A DNA stretch of 64,000 nt, from positions 1-64,000 of the forward strand of contig NZ_QULN01000003.1 in NCBI RefSeq assembly GCF_003481705.1. Reading direction: 5' to 3'. Source of the stretch: Butyricicoccus sp. OM04-18BH. Lineage in GTDB: Bacteria > Bacillota > Clostridia > Oscillospirales > Butyricicoccaceae. Under the pieces are notes generated by a model, which saw nothing but the letters and a program-made list of their open reading frames with translations, was not told where the DNA came from and ran no database searches. The translations under genes and the position numbers were made by a program. Within the stretch, counting starts at the first letter, position 1. Each line of letters starts with the position of its first letter. Of this stretch, positions 1-8,288 are shown in pieces.

Positions 1-412
1 CGTCTAAAATTGTGTCTTTAGAGGCGAACTCTGTACCGTAGTTTATAAGGCGCTTTGCCATAGCCGCCCCTACGTCTTCTTCGCTGTCGGGCATTTTGAT
101 ATCGGCCGCCGTCAGCGTCACATCCTCCGTCAGCGCCTTCCCGTTGATCTTTCTCGCCAGCGGAACGAACAGCTTGCCGAGAGCCGCCTTAACATTCGAC
201 CACAGCAGGCGCTTAGCCTTGCCGCCGTCCGCGCTGTCCGCGATCATTACGCCGTCATCGTCGGCCGGTGCGGCCTTGGCGGTGACCTTGGCCGGGTCGG
301 TTGCAGCAAGAGCCTCGTCGATCTTATCCCAGTTCTCGTTTCTGGCTTCTACATTGTAGAAATCCTGCGGACTGTGCTTATTCAGTCCGTAGTTTGTCGT
401 TTTACTCGCCAT
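1..412 (-). CDS. Phage tail fibre/tail-associated protein, N-terminal part (cut by window edge)
   Basis: The reading frame opens with ATG at 412 and runs off the left edge, giving about 137 visible residues. It begins MASKTTNYGLNKHSPQDFYN and continues with a WDKIDEAL-type helix, which is how many clostridial prophage tail-fibre or receptor-binding proteins start. It overlaps the end of the upstream baseplate gene by 11 bases and follows the XkdT/XkdU-type genes, the usual position of fibre genes. The host-binding C-terminus is outside the window, so receptor specificity cannot be judged. Role inferred from N-terminal style and gene order. Confidence 0.6.
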   Translation of the reverse strand, partial: MASKTTNYGLNKHSPQDFYNVEARNENWDKIDEALAATDPAKVTAKAAPADDDGVMIADSADGGKAKRLLWSNVKAALGKLFVPLARKINGKALTEDVTLTAADIKMPDSEEDVGAAMAKRLINYGTEFASKDTILD

Positions 413-953
413 CCGGCAACACTTCCTCTCTAATTTCAAAATGCGTAAGCAAAGCCAGTTGCGCGTGCGTGAAGCACGTCAGGTCTGCGTGCTGATTGTA
501 CAGCAGCGACGTCGTGCAGACCATATTCGCAGGCACAATGTCCGCGAGCAGCTCCTCGACCGCCTGCTGATTACGCTTTGCGGTCAGCGCGACTTTGACC
601 GTCAGTGTGTACCTGTCGCCGTTCAGTTCCAGCTTATAGCCGTCCTCGCCGCACAGCGTTGCAAGCTGCTGCCGCAGGCGGCGCACGGAAAACGGCAGCT
701 GCGTGTTGATCCTGGTCAGCACCTTAAACCGGCGCTCGTCGAGCGTGTCGGTGTCCTGCGGCACAACGCCGAAGATCTTCTCGTACCTCTGAATGGCGTA
801 CTCCCCTGCTGTGCTTAGAAACTGCGCATCGAGCACCGCATCAGCGGCATCATGCAGACGGTCAATCTCCGGCTGCTCGGTCTCACACAGCAGCGGGAAC
901 TCGTAGGTTTTGAGCAGGATTGGCGGCAGGTAGTCCTGTAATTTCTTCCTCAC
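402..953 (-). CDS. Phage baseplate/tail protein, YmfQ (DUF2313) family, XkdU-like
   Basis: This 183-residue protein has the size and layout of the YmfQ/XkdU family: an N-terminal segment with YLPPILLKTYEFPLL, a central helix region, and a C-terminal beta-rich part. In PBSX-like contractile-tailed phages this family follows the baseplate J (XkdT) gene and helps build the baseplate periphery. The start overlaps the stop of the baseplate J gene by four bases, so the two are probably translationally coupled. The exact structural role is known only from position in related phages. Confidence 0.75.
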   Translation of the reverse strand: MRKKLQDYLPPILLKTYEFPLLCETEQPEIDRLHDAADAVLDAQFLSTAGEYAIQRYEKIFGVVPQDTDTLDERRFKVLTRINTQLPFSVRRLRQQLATLCGEDGYKLELNGDRYTLTVKVALTAKRNQQAVEELLADIVPANMVCTTSLLYNQHADLTCFTHAQLALLTHFEIREEVLPDGE

Positions 954-2032
954 GTCGCACCTCCGATACTGCCGAGCTGCGGAATTTCGTCCGCTGCCAG
1001 CTCGATGTTCTTCACACTGCCGTTGATGGTCGTGTCCTCCACGTCCACCACGCAGTCGAGCGCAAGCAAATGCGTCTCAATCTGCGAGATACGCACAACC
1101 GTCGTCGCGCTGTCCGCCCAGATCTTCGCCAGCTCGGCAAAGTACATCTTGACCGCGCTCTCCACCTGCGACTGTGCGCTCGACCACGCCCAGCCGGTCG
1201 CAAAGGTGATATTGGTTGTGATAGCAATGTCGGCATACCTCGCACCGGCGACAGTCACGGTGTGCCCGATCGGCGCAAGGCCTAAGCCTTCGCCCTGATT
1301 GCCCTCGGGGTCGATGGCGGTCTGTACCTTGCTGATAAGCTCGGTACTCGGTGCGGTGTAATCAGACGCGATAATAGTCAGCTTGACCGTGCCGCCGCCG
1401 TTCCAGACCGGATAGACCTTGACGCCGCCAACACCTGTAATAGCGTTGACCTTCTCGCGGTAGTCGGCCACGTTGCCGCCAAACGCTTCGCCGTCAATGC
1501 TGGCGTAGTATTTCTCGCGCAGCGTGTCGGTCGTGTCGCCGTCCTCGGCCGGAATGAGCACCGCTGCAATCTGGGCGGTTTCCAGACCGTTCACCGTCTG
1601 GATTGGTAGCAGCAGACCGGTGTACTTGTTGCCAACCGTACCGAGCGTTTCCGCTTCCAGCTTGTAGTGACCCGCCGATATCTTTTCTGTGATAGTGTAG
1701 TTCACCTCGTCGCAGTTGAACCGCAAACCCGCGGTCAGCTCCACACTGGACGGCGTGAACACGCCCTCTATAACAGCAGCCGTTTCGCCCTGAATAGCTA
1801 CGCCGCGTTCTTTACAGCGCAACATAAGGTATTGCAGGGACGCAGTATCGACAAAGGTTTCATCCATAACAACATCAAGTTCCATGTACGCCTTTGCAAG
1901 TTCTGCGGCAGCAGGTGATAATGCGTCATAGATGATACTACCTTCCCGCTTGTCCACCGTATCCGGCACAGATTCCAACATCCGGTTCATGATATAATCA
2001 AATGTCATTTCATCGGAATACTTTCCGATCAT
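950..2032 (-). CDS. xkdT: Baseplate J-like protein (XkdT family)
   Basis: A 360-residue protein with the features of baseplate J/gp47 family proteins: an N-terminal helical part (MTFDYIMNRMLESVPDTVDK), the signature DEALS-like region near YDALSPAAAELAKAYMELD, and a long beta-rich body. It forms wedge elements of the contractile tail baseplate. It is flanked on the upstream side by an XkdS-like gene (four-base overlap) and downstream by an XkdU-like gene, exactly the PBSX order. Length is typical for the family. Confidence 0.85.
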   Translation of the reverse strand: MIGKYSDEMTFDYIMNRMLESVPDTVDKREGSIIYDALSPAAAELAKAYMELDVVMDETFVDTASLQYLMLRCKERGVAIQGETAAVIEGVFTPSSVELTAGLRFNCDEVNYTITEKISAGHYKLEAETLGTVGNKYTGLLLPIQTVNGLETAQIAAVLIPAEDGDTTDTLREKYYASIDGEAFGGNVADYREKVNAITGVGGVKVYPVWNGGGTVKLTIIASDYTAPSTELISKVQTAIDPEGNQGEGLGLAPIGHTVTVAGARYADIAITTNITFATGWAWSSAQSQVESAVKMYFAELAKIWADSATTVVRISQIETHLLALDCVVDVEDTTINGSVKNIELAADEIPQLGSIGGAT

Positions 2033-2448
2033 GCCGCTTCACCTCCAAACTCAAATTCGCTTTCCACGTCGCCCTCGGTCGTGGTTACGGTAAATTTCAC
2101 AAGCAGGCTGCGCTTACCCTTGGTGAATGAAAACTGCTCCACCGAGAGCACACGATCATCCACCATGAGCGCATCTTCAATCGCCTTGGCGACCTTGGCC
2201 TGCAGATACGGCGTCATGGTCTGCCCGAGCAGGGCGTTCAGCTCGATACCGTAATTCCAGCTGTAAATCGCGTACTGAAAGCGTTCGGTCTGAAGAATCA
2301 GGAAGATGGCCTGCTTCATGGCTTCCAGTCCGTCCAGCTTGCCGCCGGAACACGGGTAGCCGTCAAACCGCAGCGCGTAGGTGCGTGTAGGCTGTGTTTC
2401 AATCTCGAAATCCTGCACGAGATCGTCATTATACTCTGTCGGCAGCAT
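2029..2448 (-). CDS. xkdS: Phage baseplate wedge protein, DUF2634 (XkdS) family
   Basis: A 139-residue protein related to XkdS/gp25-like proteins, with the conserved patch QAIFLILQTERFQYAIYSWNYG followed by a region on derivative tail positions. Such proteins are lysozyme-like-fold wedge initiators in contractile tails. The ATG overlaps the stop of the XkdR-like gene (TAATG arrangement), so it is likely coupled to it. Assigned by family resemblance and by its place between XkdR- and XkdT-like genes. Confidence 0.8.
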   Translation of the reverse strand: MLPTEYNDDLVQDFEIETQPTRTYALRFDGYPCSGGKLDGLEAMKQAIFLILQTERFQYAIYSWNYGIELNALLGQTMTPYLQAKVAKAIEDALMVDDRVLSVEQFSFTKGKRSLLVKFTVTTTEGDVESEFEFGGEAA

Positions 2449-2720
2449 TACAGCGCCCCTTTCTTGTCGAATATCAGGTACTTTTGTCCGCCCTCATTGC
2501 GGAACAGGATGAGCACATCGCCCACCTTGAACGAGGATGCGCTCACGCCGCTCTTCACGATGAAAAACTCCTTGGTGAGTACAAGTTTCTGGTCGATCTG
2601 CACACGGAACGGGGAGAGTGCAATCACCTTGCCGAAGCAGATTGTCATCGGCAAAGCGGCTTGACGCTCATTCGCGGCAATCTGCTTTAACGTGTTGATA
2701 AAACGCTGCATATCAGACAC
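2448..2720 (-). CDS. Phage protein, DUF2577 (XkdR) family
   Basis: Ninety residues, resembling XkdR/DUF2577: an N-terminal helix then a short beta barrel with GKVIALSPFRVQIDQKLVL and a C-terminal VGDVLILFRNEGGQKYLIFDK strand pair. An open frame extends to 2729, but a GAGG ribosome site eight bases upstream of GTG at 2720 makes that the better start. It overlaps the hub gene upstream by a few bases. Function in PBSX-like phages is baseplate assembly, details unknown. Confidence 0.75.
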   Translation of the reverse strand: MSDMQRFINTLKQIAANERQAALPMTICFGKVIALSPFRVQIDQKLVLTKEFFIVKSGVSASSFKVGDVLILFRNEGGQKYLIFDKKGAL

Positions 2721-4584
2721 TAAACTCACCTCGAATTCCGCTCAAATACAGATCCATCGTGTACAGGCCATTGCTGAACGTGTGCTTAGCCTTCTCCACA
2801 CACATATAGTTCTTGATGTTGATGTCACCCAGGCCCATGCCGACGCAGACCGAAGTACCGGCTCTGGCTCTCACGTCGCCGAAAACCTTCTGCATGGTCA
2901 GTTCGCGGTGAATAACGTTGTAGTATTTCATCAGCGCCTTTGCCTTGGTCTGCAAATCGGCGGTGTTGAGGGCATTGTCCAGCTTTTCATAATACTGGAG
3001 CGTGCCCCATTTACTCTGGCTGGCGGTATTGTTCATCACATGAACCTCTCTGACGCCGGTTTCGTCGTTGTCCCACGCCAGCTTGATGCGGTTGTACACG
3101 TCACTGTCGATGGACGAGGTGTAGCTGTATCCCTGCGCCGTGTCCTCGTCGATGTAGAGCGGCAGGAGCAGGCTCTCGTAGGGTTTGAGGCACAACTTGC
3201 CGAAATCGTCATACAAGACGTACACCTTGCCGGTGTTGATGATGGTCAAATCACTGGCGTTGCCGAGCATATCAAAGAGCGTCCCCTCCTCGATACGCTG
3301 CGGAATCTTGTACTTGGTGTCTGCCACCGTGCCGACCTTCAAACCGTAGTCCGCAGCCAGCATTTTCAGCACATCGGCATAGGTCTTGTTCGTGTAGCTG
3401 ATGGTGTCCTTGTTCTTGAAGTAGCGTAGCTGATCGTAACAGGTTACCTTAATCAACCTGTTATCACTGCGGCTTTTCTTAAAAACGTAGCCGTAGAACA
3501 CATTCGCGCCGTTAAACCGAAAACTGACCGGATTGCCCTCGTGGAAGTTGAGGGTATCGTCCTTGACCACCGTAAACGTCAGCGAGGATGCCGCGCCGCT
3601 GCGGGTGGTTTCCCACACGATGTCGCCCTCAATCATCGGCTGCTGAAGCTGACCGTTCCTGTTCTGGATGATCAGTTCCGCACCCGGCATCTGGCAGGAC
3701 GGAACATCCCGCAGGATCTCCTTGCGCGTGCCCGCCGCGCCGGTGACAGACTTAACAACAACGGTCGTGATATCCTTCTTCTCTTTCTCGGTGCTCGTGT
3801 CCGAAGAGGTCGAGCCGGACGAGCCGCCCGAGCCGCCGATGACGGCTTTGCCGTACTTCTTGCCCCAACGGTTGCACTCAGCATCCGAGGACATCAAGAG
3901 GTCGAAGTGGTACACGCCGTTTTCGATTTGAATCATGCCGCCACGGTCATTGACGGTGTAGGTCACGCCGTCAAGCGCTGTACCTGTACCCTTCACTGTA
4001 ACCTTAGTACCAAACGGTACGCTTGGCGGTGCAGCACAGGTATGCTTGGACGGGTCTAACTTGTTACCGAGTGCGTCAAGAAAGCCGCCCTCCATGGCGT
4101 TATTCGCGGGATAGTACGCCGTAAATAGCGCCTTAACCGTATTTGTAGCAGTGCCAGACGATTTAGAGCCGGAATACTTGGCAAGCGTATCACCCGAGGA
4201 AACGTAGTTCAGCGGATTGACGGACGAGCCGTTCTTGTGCATACCGAAATGCAGGTGACAGCCGGTCGAGCTGCCGGTTGTACCGACGGCGGCAATCTTC
4301 TGCCCGGCGGTAACCTTTGCACCCTGCTTGACGTAGAGCGCCGAGGCGTGCCCGTAAAAGCTCATCAGACCGCCGCCGTGGTCGATGCTGATGTAGTTGC
4401 CGTAGCCACCGTACCAGCCGGACTTCGTGACCGTGCCGGGGCCGAACGCGAGGATTGGTGCGCCGCTTGCCGCTGCCAGGTCAACGCCGTCGTGGAATTC
4501 CTTGCCGTGGAACGGACAGGTACGGTTGCCGTAGCCGCTCGAAATGCGCGAGTAGGATGGACACGGCCAAACATATTTACCCAT
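2713..4584 (-). CDS. Tail hub protein: M23 peptidase + 3D/RlpA-like domain fused to XkdQ-like hub
   Basis: A 623-residue multidomain protein. Residues about 15-128 are a LytM/M23 metallopeptidase with H31-xxx-D35, H79 and H110-L-H112, all the zinc ligands one expects. Residues about 151-249 look like a 3D or double-psi barrel wall-binding/lytic domain (NDRGGMI at 212-218, FDLL at 227-230). A Gly/Ser/Thr linker (250-265) follows, then an XkdQ/YqbQ-like hub region to the end. It lies between the LysM gene and XkdR, the XkdQ position. Known XkdQ proteins are about half this size; the peptidase fusion probably lets the tail tip cut peptidoglycan during DNA entry. ATG at 4584 has a GGAGGGGAG site. 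Confidence 0.85.
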   Translation of the reverse strand: MGKYVWPCPSYSRISSGYGNRTCPFHGKEFHDGVDLAAASGAPILAFGPGTVTKSGWYGGYGNYISIDHGGGLMSFYGHASALYVKQGAKVTAGQKIAAVGTTGSSTGCHLHFGMHKNGSSVNPLNYVSSGDTLAKYSGSKSSGTATNTVKALFTAYYPANNAMEGGFLDALGNKLDPSKHTCAAPPSVPFGTKVTVKGTGTALDGVTYTVNDRGGMIQIENGVYHFDLLMSSDAECNRWGKKYGKAVIGGSGGSSGSTSSDTSTEKEKKDITTVVVKSVTGAAGTRKEILRDVPSCQMPGAELIIQNRNGQLQQPMIEGDIVWETTRSGAASSLTFTVVKDDTLNFHEGNPVSFRFNGANVFYGYVFKKSRSDNRLIKVTCYDQLRYFKNKDTISYTNKTYADVLKMLAADYGLKVGTVADTKYKIPQRIEEGTLFDMLGNASDLTIINTGKVYVLYDDFGKLCLKPYESLLLPLYIDEDTAQGYSYTSSIDSDVYNRIKLAWDNDETGVREVHVMNNTASQSKWGTLQYYEKLDNALNTADLQTKAKALMKYYNVIHRELTMQKVFGDVRARAGTSVCVGMGLGDINIKNYMCVEKAKHTFSNGLYTMDLYLSGIRGEFSV

Positions 4585-4596
4585 GTTCTCCCCTCC

Positions 4597-5310
4597 TTAA
4601 CCCGGCAGCTTGAGCACGGTGCCGGGGTAGATCCACCAGCCGTTACTGCTGCTCGACCTGCCGTACTTCTTGGCGGCGGCCTCAATGGCAGCCTTGTTCA
4701 GATTATAGATAGACTGCCACTTAGTACCGTTCCCCAGCTTCACCCGGGCAATGTCCCACAGCGTATCACCGGACTTGACGGTGTACGTCTTGCCTGCCGG
4801 TGCAGTCGTGGTGTCGCGCTTTTGTGTGACGGTGGCTTTCTTCGTGCCGGAACTGCTCTCGCTCTTCTTGAACTCGATAGACTTTGTGTGGTACGGCGCG
4901 TATTGCAGCAATTCAATCTTCGCCATGACATCAACGCCGTAGCTGCCTGCGTCCTCGGCAAGCTCGTAGCTTTCCAGAGATACTGTCATCGGCTGTGCGC
5001 TCATCAGCTGTTCGCCGCTGTCGTCTATGCGGATAACCGAGAACTCAAACGACTTGCAGGCGGTCTTAAGCGATTCCAGCTTGCTCATGTAATACTGCGC
5101 CGGCTGATACCCGTTCGGATAACAGGCAAACGGGTATTCCCTGTTCGGCAGGAGCGCTGAAAAGCTGATTTTCGACAGCCCCGGCGTTTTCAGGACGTTC
5201 ACCTGGCCCTCGTTGATGAGGTTGATGGTCTTGTTCTGGTTCGCGATTTTGATTGTCAAAGCCGATGGCGTGACCGGAAGGCGCACACCGTCCATGTAAA
5301 ACTCGTACAT
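4597..5310 (-). CDS. LysM-domain tail protein (XkdP/YqbP-like)
   Basis: A 237-residue protein. The first about 155 residues match the XkdP-type N-terminus (MYEFYMDGVRLPVTPSALTI). A Lys/Thr-rich linker leads to a C-terminal LysM domain (YTVKSGDTLWDIARVKLG to WIYPGTVLKLPG), which binds peptidoglycan glycan chains. In PBSX-like phages this protein lies between the tape measure and hub genes and probably caps or connects the tube to the hub. Its ATG overlaps the tape-measure stop (TGATG), indicating coupling. Confidence 0.85.
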   Translation of the reverse strand: MYEFYMDGVRLPVTPSALTIKIANQNKTINLINEGQVNVLKTPGLSKISFSALLPNREYPFACYPNGYQPAQYYMSKLESLKTACKSFEFSVIRIDDSGEQLMSAQPMTVSLESYELAEDAGSYGVDVMAKIELLQYAPYHTKSIEFKKSESSSGTKKATVTQKRDTTTAPAGKTYTVKSGDTLWDIARVKLGNGTKWQSIYNLNKAAIEAAAKKYGRSSSSNGWWIYPGTVLKLPG

Positions 5311-7163
5311 CAGATATGCACCCCCTCTGCACTCGTTACCAGAGCCTCGGTGACCTTGGCTTCCAGCAGATTGACTACTCCGTCCAGATCCATCTCGTTC
5401 GAGATGTTGTTGTGGTTGACCATTTCCACCTTGATCTCGGCGGTGGTGTACTTGTTGATGACCTGCCGCTCCGCAATATCGCGCAGCAGCTTGATGTCGT
5501 CCGAGGATACGCTCACATCGTCCGCAATCTGGGCGGTGTTGTCCGCGATGTTGGACAGCAAACCCGTTGCCGGATCGTCCGGCAGGTCAAGACCCAGCTT
5601 TTCAGAGATGCTGTTCTGGAGGTTTGCGCCCCAGTTGTAGCCGTTGGCGTAAGCCGTCGAATACTCGATCTTCTCCTTGTGCTTCACGTACTCCGTCCAC
5701 CCGGACTGATCCTTGATCTTCTGGATTCTGTCGGTGTAGCTGTCGTAGAATGTGTCCAGACCGCTGGTGATATTGATCTTCACGCCCGGAATAAGATTGA
5801 TGAGCTTCTCGATCGTCCTCACCATACCGCGGATGACGCCGACAACATACTGGCTGAGCTGCAAAAACAAAATCTCGATTGACGCAATCGGGTGCTGGAA
5901 CACGTTGCCGAGGAAGTTGATAAGGTCGGCAATGACGTTGTAGACCGGCAGATAGAACATATTGTAGACAAACGCGCCTGCCATCGCAAACAGGCCGCAG
6001 ATCACGCCGACGGCGCTCGTCGTTTCGTTCTTTGCCCGGTTCGTGTAGTTGATGTACGCGGCGATCACGCCGATCAGAATGATGATCGAGCCGATAATCA
6101 ACACGATCGGGTTGAGCGACATCACGGCATTGAGCATCTTCTGCGCGGCTGTCAGCGCCTTCGTAGCCGCAGCACAGATCTTCGTCCAGTTGGCGGCCAC
6201 CGCAAACAGCGCAAAGGCTGCCGCAGCCGCAAGCACCAGCGGGCCGATGACCTCAATATTGTTCGCCACCCAGTTGATGGCTTCGAGCAGCGGCCGCAAG
6301 GCCATGATTGCCATGTTGCTGGCCTGCGTCCAGACGTCCGACCAGGTGAGCGGAATCTCGTTGAACTTCTGGTTGGTTTCCTCCGCCGAGGACAGCAGCG
6401 CGGACTTGACAATGCTCGCCGTCAGCTCGCCCTCCTGCGCCATGCTGCGGATCTCACCGACCGATACGCCGAGGTAGTCCGCAATCGACTGAATGATGGT
6501 CGGTGCCTGCTCGAATACCGAGTTCAGCTCCTCACCGCGCAGCACGCCGGAGCCCATCGCCTGCGTGATCTGGAGCATGGCGGCGGCCTGTCCCTCGGCG
6601 GACGTGCCCGCAATCTTGAACTGCTTGTTCAGCTGCTCGACAAACGCGATCGTTTCCTGATTGCTGCTGAATGCGTCACCGGCAAGCAGGCCCATCTTTG
6701 CGACTGCATCCGCCGTAGCGTTGTACGCGCCGCGCGAACGCATAGCGGACTGGTAGATCAGCTCCTGCAGGTCGGCGGTGCTTTGCAGACCGTCGTTCAT
6801 CAGGTTGAGACGGGCGGTAGTCTGCGTCAGCTCGTCCGACATACTGACGATACCGCTTACCAGCTTGGAGCCGAGGAACGCGGTGCCCAGCTTTTTGAGC
6901 GAGGCCGTCAGGTTTTCCGCCGGCGGCTGCGCCGAGGTCATGCTGCTCCGCAGCTCCTCGACTTCGCTCACGGTTCGGGTGAGTTCTTCGCGCACACCTG
7001 TCAGTTCGCTGTTAAATTGTGAATAAAGACCGGTCGGTGCAGCCTGTTCGGTCAGGCTCTGCATCCGTTCAAACCGGTCGTTGACCGCACTCAGGTTGGA
7101 CGCGATACGGCTGAGCACATTACTCATGCCGTCGCGCAGCTGGACGGTGTTGGACAGTGCCAT
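5310..7163 (-). CDS. Phage tail tape measure protein
   Basis: About 617 residues. An N-terminal coiled coil (LNRFERMQSLTEQ-like helices), the conserved tape-measure block near FLGSKLVSGIVSMSDELTQTTARLNLMND to GEELNSVFEQAPTIIQSIADYLGVS (TMP_3-type repeat), then two hydrophobic stretches around residues 300-410. It sets tail length and is expelled with the DNA. GTG at 7172 is in frame, but GGGAGG eight bases before ATG at 7163 marks the real start. It directly follows the tail-chaperone frameshift extension, the universal order in tailed phages. Confidence 0.9.
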   Translation of the reverse strand: MALSNTVQLRDGMSNVLSRIASNLSAVNDRFERMQSLTEQAAPTGLYSQFNSELTGVREELTRTVSEVEELRSSMTSAQPPAENLTASLKKLGTAFLGSKLVSGIVSMSDELTQTTARLNLMNDGLQSTADLQELIYQSAMRSRGAYNATADAVAKMGLLAGDAFSSNQETIAFVEQLNKQFKIAGTSAEGQAAAMLQITQAMGSGVLRGEELNSVFEQAPTIIQSIADYLGVSVGEIRSMAQEGELTASIVKSALLSSAEETNQKFNEIPLTWSDVWTQASNMAIMALRPLLEAINWVANNIEVIGPLVLAAAAAFALFAVAANWTKICAAATKALTAAQKMLNAVMSLNPIVLIIGSIIILIGVIAAYINYTNRAKNETTSAVGVICGLFAMAGAFVYNMFYLPVYNVIADLINFLGNVFQHPIASIEILFLQLSQYVVGVIRGMVRTIEKLINLIPGVKINITSGLDTFYDSYTDRIQKIKDQSGWTEYVKHKEKIEYSTAYANGYNWGANLQNSISEKLGLDLPDDPATGLLSNIADNTAQIADDVSVSSDDIKLLRDIAERQVINKYTTAEIKVEMVNHNNISNEMDLDGVVNLLEAKVTEALVTSAEGVHI

Positions 7164-7168
7164 AGAAC

Positions 7169-7782
7169 TCACCTCCCTCGTTTCGCTTTATCCAGAGCGG
7201 CCTTTTCGTCCTCGTTGTACACGACACAGGACGCCCAGATAAATGCCCGTTCTTCCTTTGGCAGACTTAAATATTCGGACGGCAGGATATGGAGCTTTTG
7301 CAGGCAGTAATGCGCTGCATACGCTTCATAATCATCAGAGCCCTCACCGTCCCGAATCAGTTTTTTGCCTGTTCCACCAGATCGAGCTTGTCACCGAAGC
7401 CGCAGATGTCGAACAGCTTTTCCGTGTAGTTCGTATACTCACCCGGCGTCAGCATGGCCGAGATCAGCTCCTCGGCGCACTTTACGCCGTAGCTGTCCTG
7501 CAATTCTGCGTCGTTGAGGTTCGGATAAACCGTGCAGGCGGCTGCCAGCTTGGCAAGGTACAGCACGTTGTCGAATTCCTGACGGAAGCTGCCGCGCTTG
7601 CCCGGCACCTGTACGCGGTACTGGCAGTCGCGGCGCAGCGTTTCGTCCTCGCGCGAGGAAATGCAGCGCACCTCCCACTCGAGCGGCTTGCCGTCCTCAT
7701 CGGTGAAGCGGTCGGATACGACCAGCTTTACGTTTTCAACCTGCCTGGCGTTCTGCGCCAGAAATGCGGTAAGATTACCCAT
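7169..7782 (-). CDS. Tail assembly chaperone, -1 frameshift fusion (gpG-T type)
   Basis: The XkdN-like frame ends at a TGA (7357-7359) directly preceded by the heptamer A AAA AAC (7360-7366) in the correct phase (GCA AAA AAC TGA). A -1 slip there continues for 63 more sense codons, beginning LIRDGEGSDDYEAYAAHY and ending at TGA 7169-7171, just before the tape measure ATG. This gives a 204-residue fusion alongside the 141-residue short form. Such G/GT pairs are a conserved feature of tailed-phage tail assembly. The slip itself is inferred from the canonical slippery site, phase, and open extension; no obvious strong downstream stem-loop was found by eye. Confidence 0.8.
7357..7782 (-). CDS. 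xkdN: Tail assembly chaperone short form, XkdN family
   Basis: A 141-residue acidic protein matching the Phage_XkdN family (MGNLTAFLAQNARQVENVKL start, DNVLYLAKLAAACTVYPNLND core). It lies between tail tube and tape measure genes and is the short partner of the frameshift fusion listed separately. These chaperones coat the tape measure until the tube polymerises. ATG at 7782 follows GGAGGAATTTGTACA, a good ribosome site. Confidence 0.9.
   Translation of the reverse strand: MGNLTAFLAQNARQVENVKLVVSDRFTDEDGKPLEWEVRCISSREDETLRRDCQYRVQVPGKRGSFRQEFDNVLYLAKLAAACTVYPNLNDAELQDSYGVKCAEELISAMLTPGEYTNYTEKLFDICGFGDKLDLVEQAKN
7360..7366 (-). promoter_or_regulatory. Programmed -1 ribosomal frameshift slippery site
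   Basis: Heptamer A AAA AAC at codons 139-141 of the XkdN frame, immediately followed by its TGA stop. It fits the X XXY YYZ rule in phase and joins the short chaperone to the 63-codon extension. Confidence 0.8.
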
Positions 7783-7797
7783 TGTACAAATTCCTCC

Positions 7798-8274
7798 TTA
7801 TTCCATACCGGACAGCGTGTTAAATTCCTCCGGCATATCCCAGTCGTCGAACGTGCCGGAAAGCTCCTCATCGAGCAGGGTATCGCCTGCGTCGAACTTC
7901 GCCAGAATCGAGCTGTCGATCAGGCAGCCGGTGTGCGTGATGGTCTGACGGCCGGCAGACGAGGACGGGTCCTCGTTGGACACCTGAATCTCAAACGGCG
8001 TCATCCTGCCGGTCTTGCAGTAGATCAGGAACCAGCGGCGGAACACGCTCTGGTTAAAGTGCGCCGTGCCCTTCCACGAACCGGACCACCCACTTGGCTT
8101 CTTGCCCTTGCCGGTGCGGCCGAGCAGCTTTACGTCCTGAATGTCGACCTTCGCGGACGACTCAAAGCTGTACAGCTGCATCATATTGTAGCGGTTGCCG
8201 TCAAGGGTGACGTAGCACTCGGCCATCGAACCGGCTACCGCATCATTTGCTTCCATAACAGGAGCGTTCAGCAT
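7798..8274 (-). CDS. xkdM: Tail tube protein, XkdM family (DUF2001)
   Basis: A 158-residue protein of the XkdM tail-core family, with VTLDGNRYNMMQLYSFE near residue 25 and the YNMMQ-type beta hairpin typical of contractile tail tubes. It polymerises inside the sheath to form the DNA channel. It sits directly after the sheath gene and before the chaperone, the conserved order. The ATG is preceded by GGAGGGAAAAGTC. Confidence 0.85.
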   Translation of the reverse strand: MLNAPVMEANDAVAGSMAECYVTLDGNRYNMMQLYSFESSAKVDIQDVKLLGRTGKGKKPSGWSGSWKGTAHFNQSVFRRWFLIYCKTGRMTPFEIQVSNEDPSSSAGRQTITHTGCLIDSSILAKFDAGDTLLDEELSGTFDDWDMPEEFNTLSGME

Positions 8275-8288
8275 GACTTTTCCCTCCT

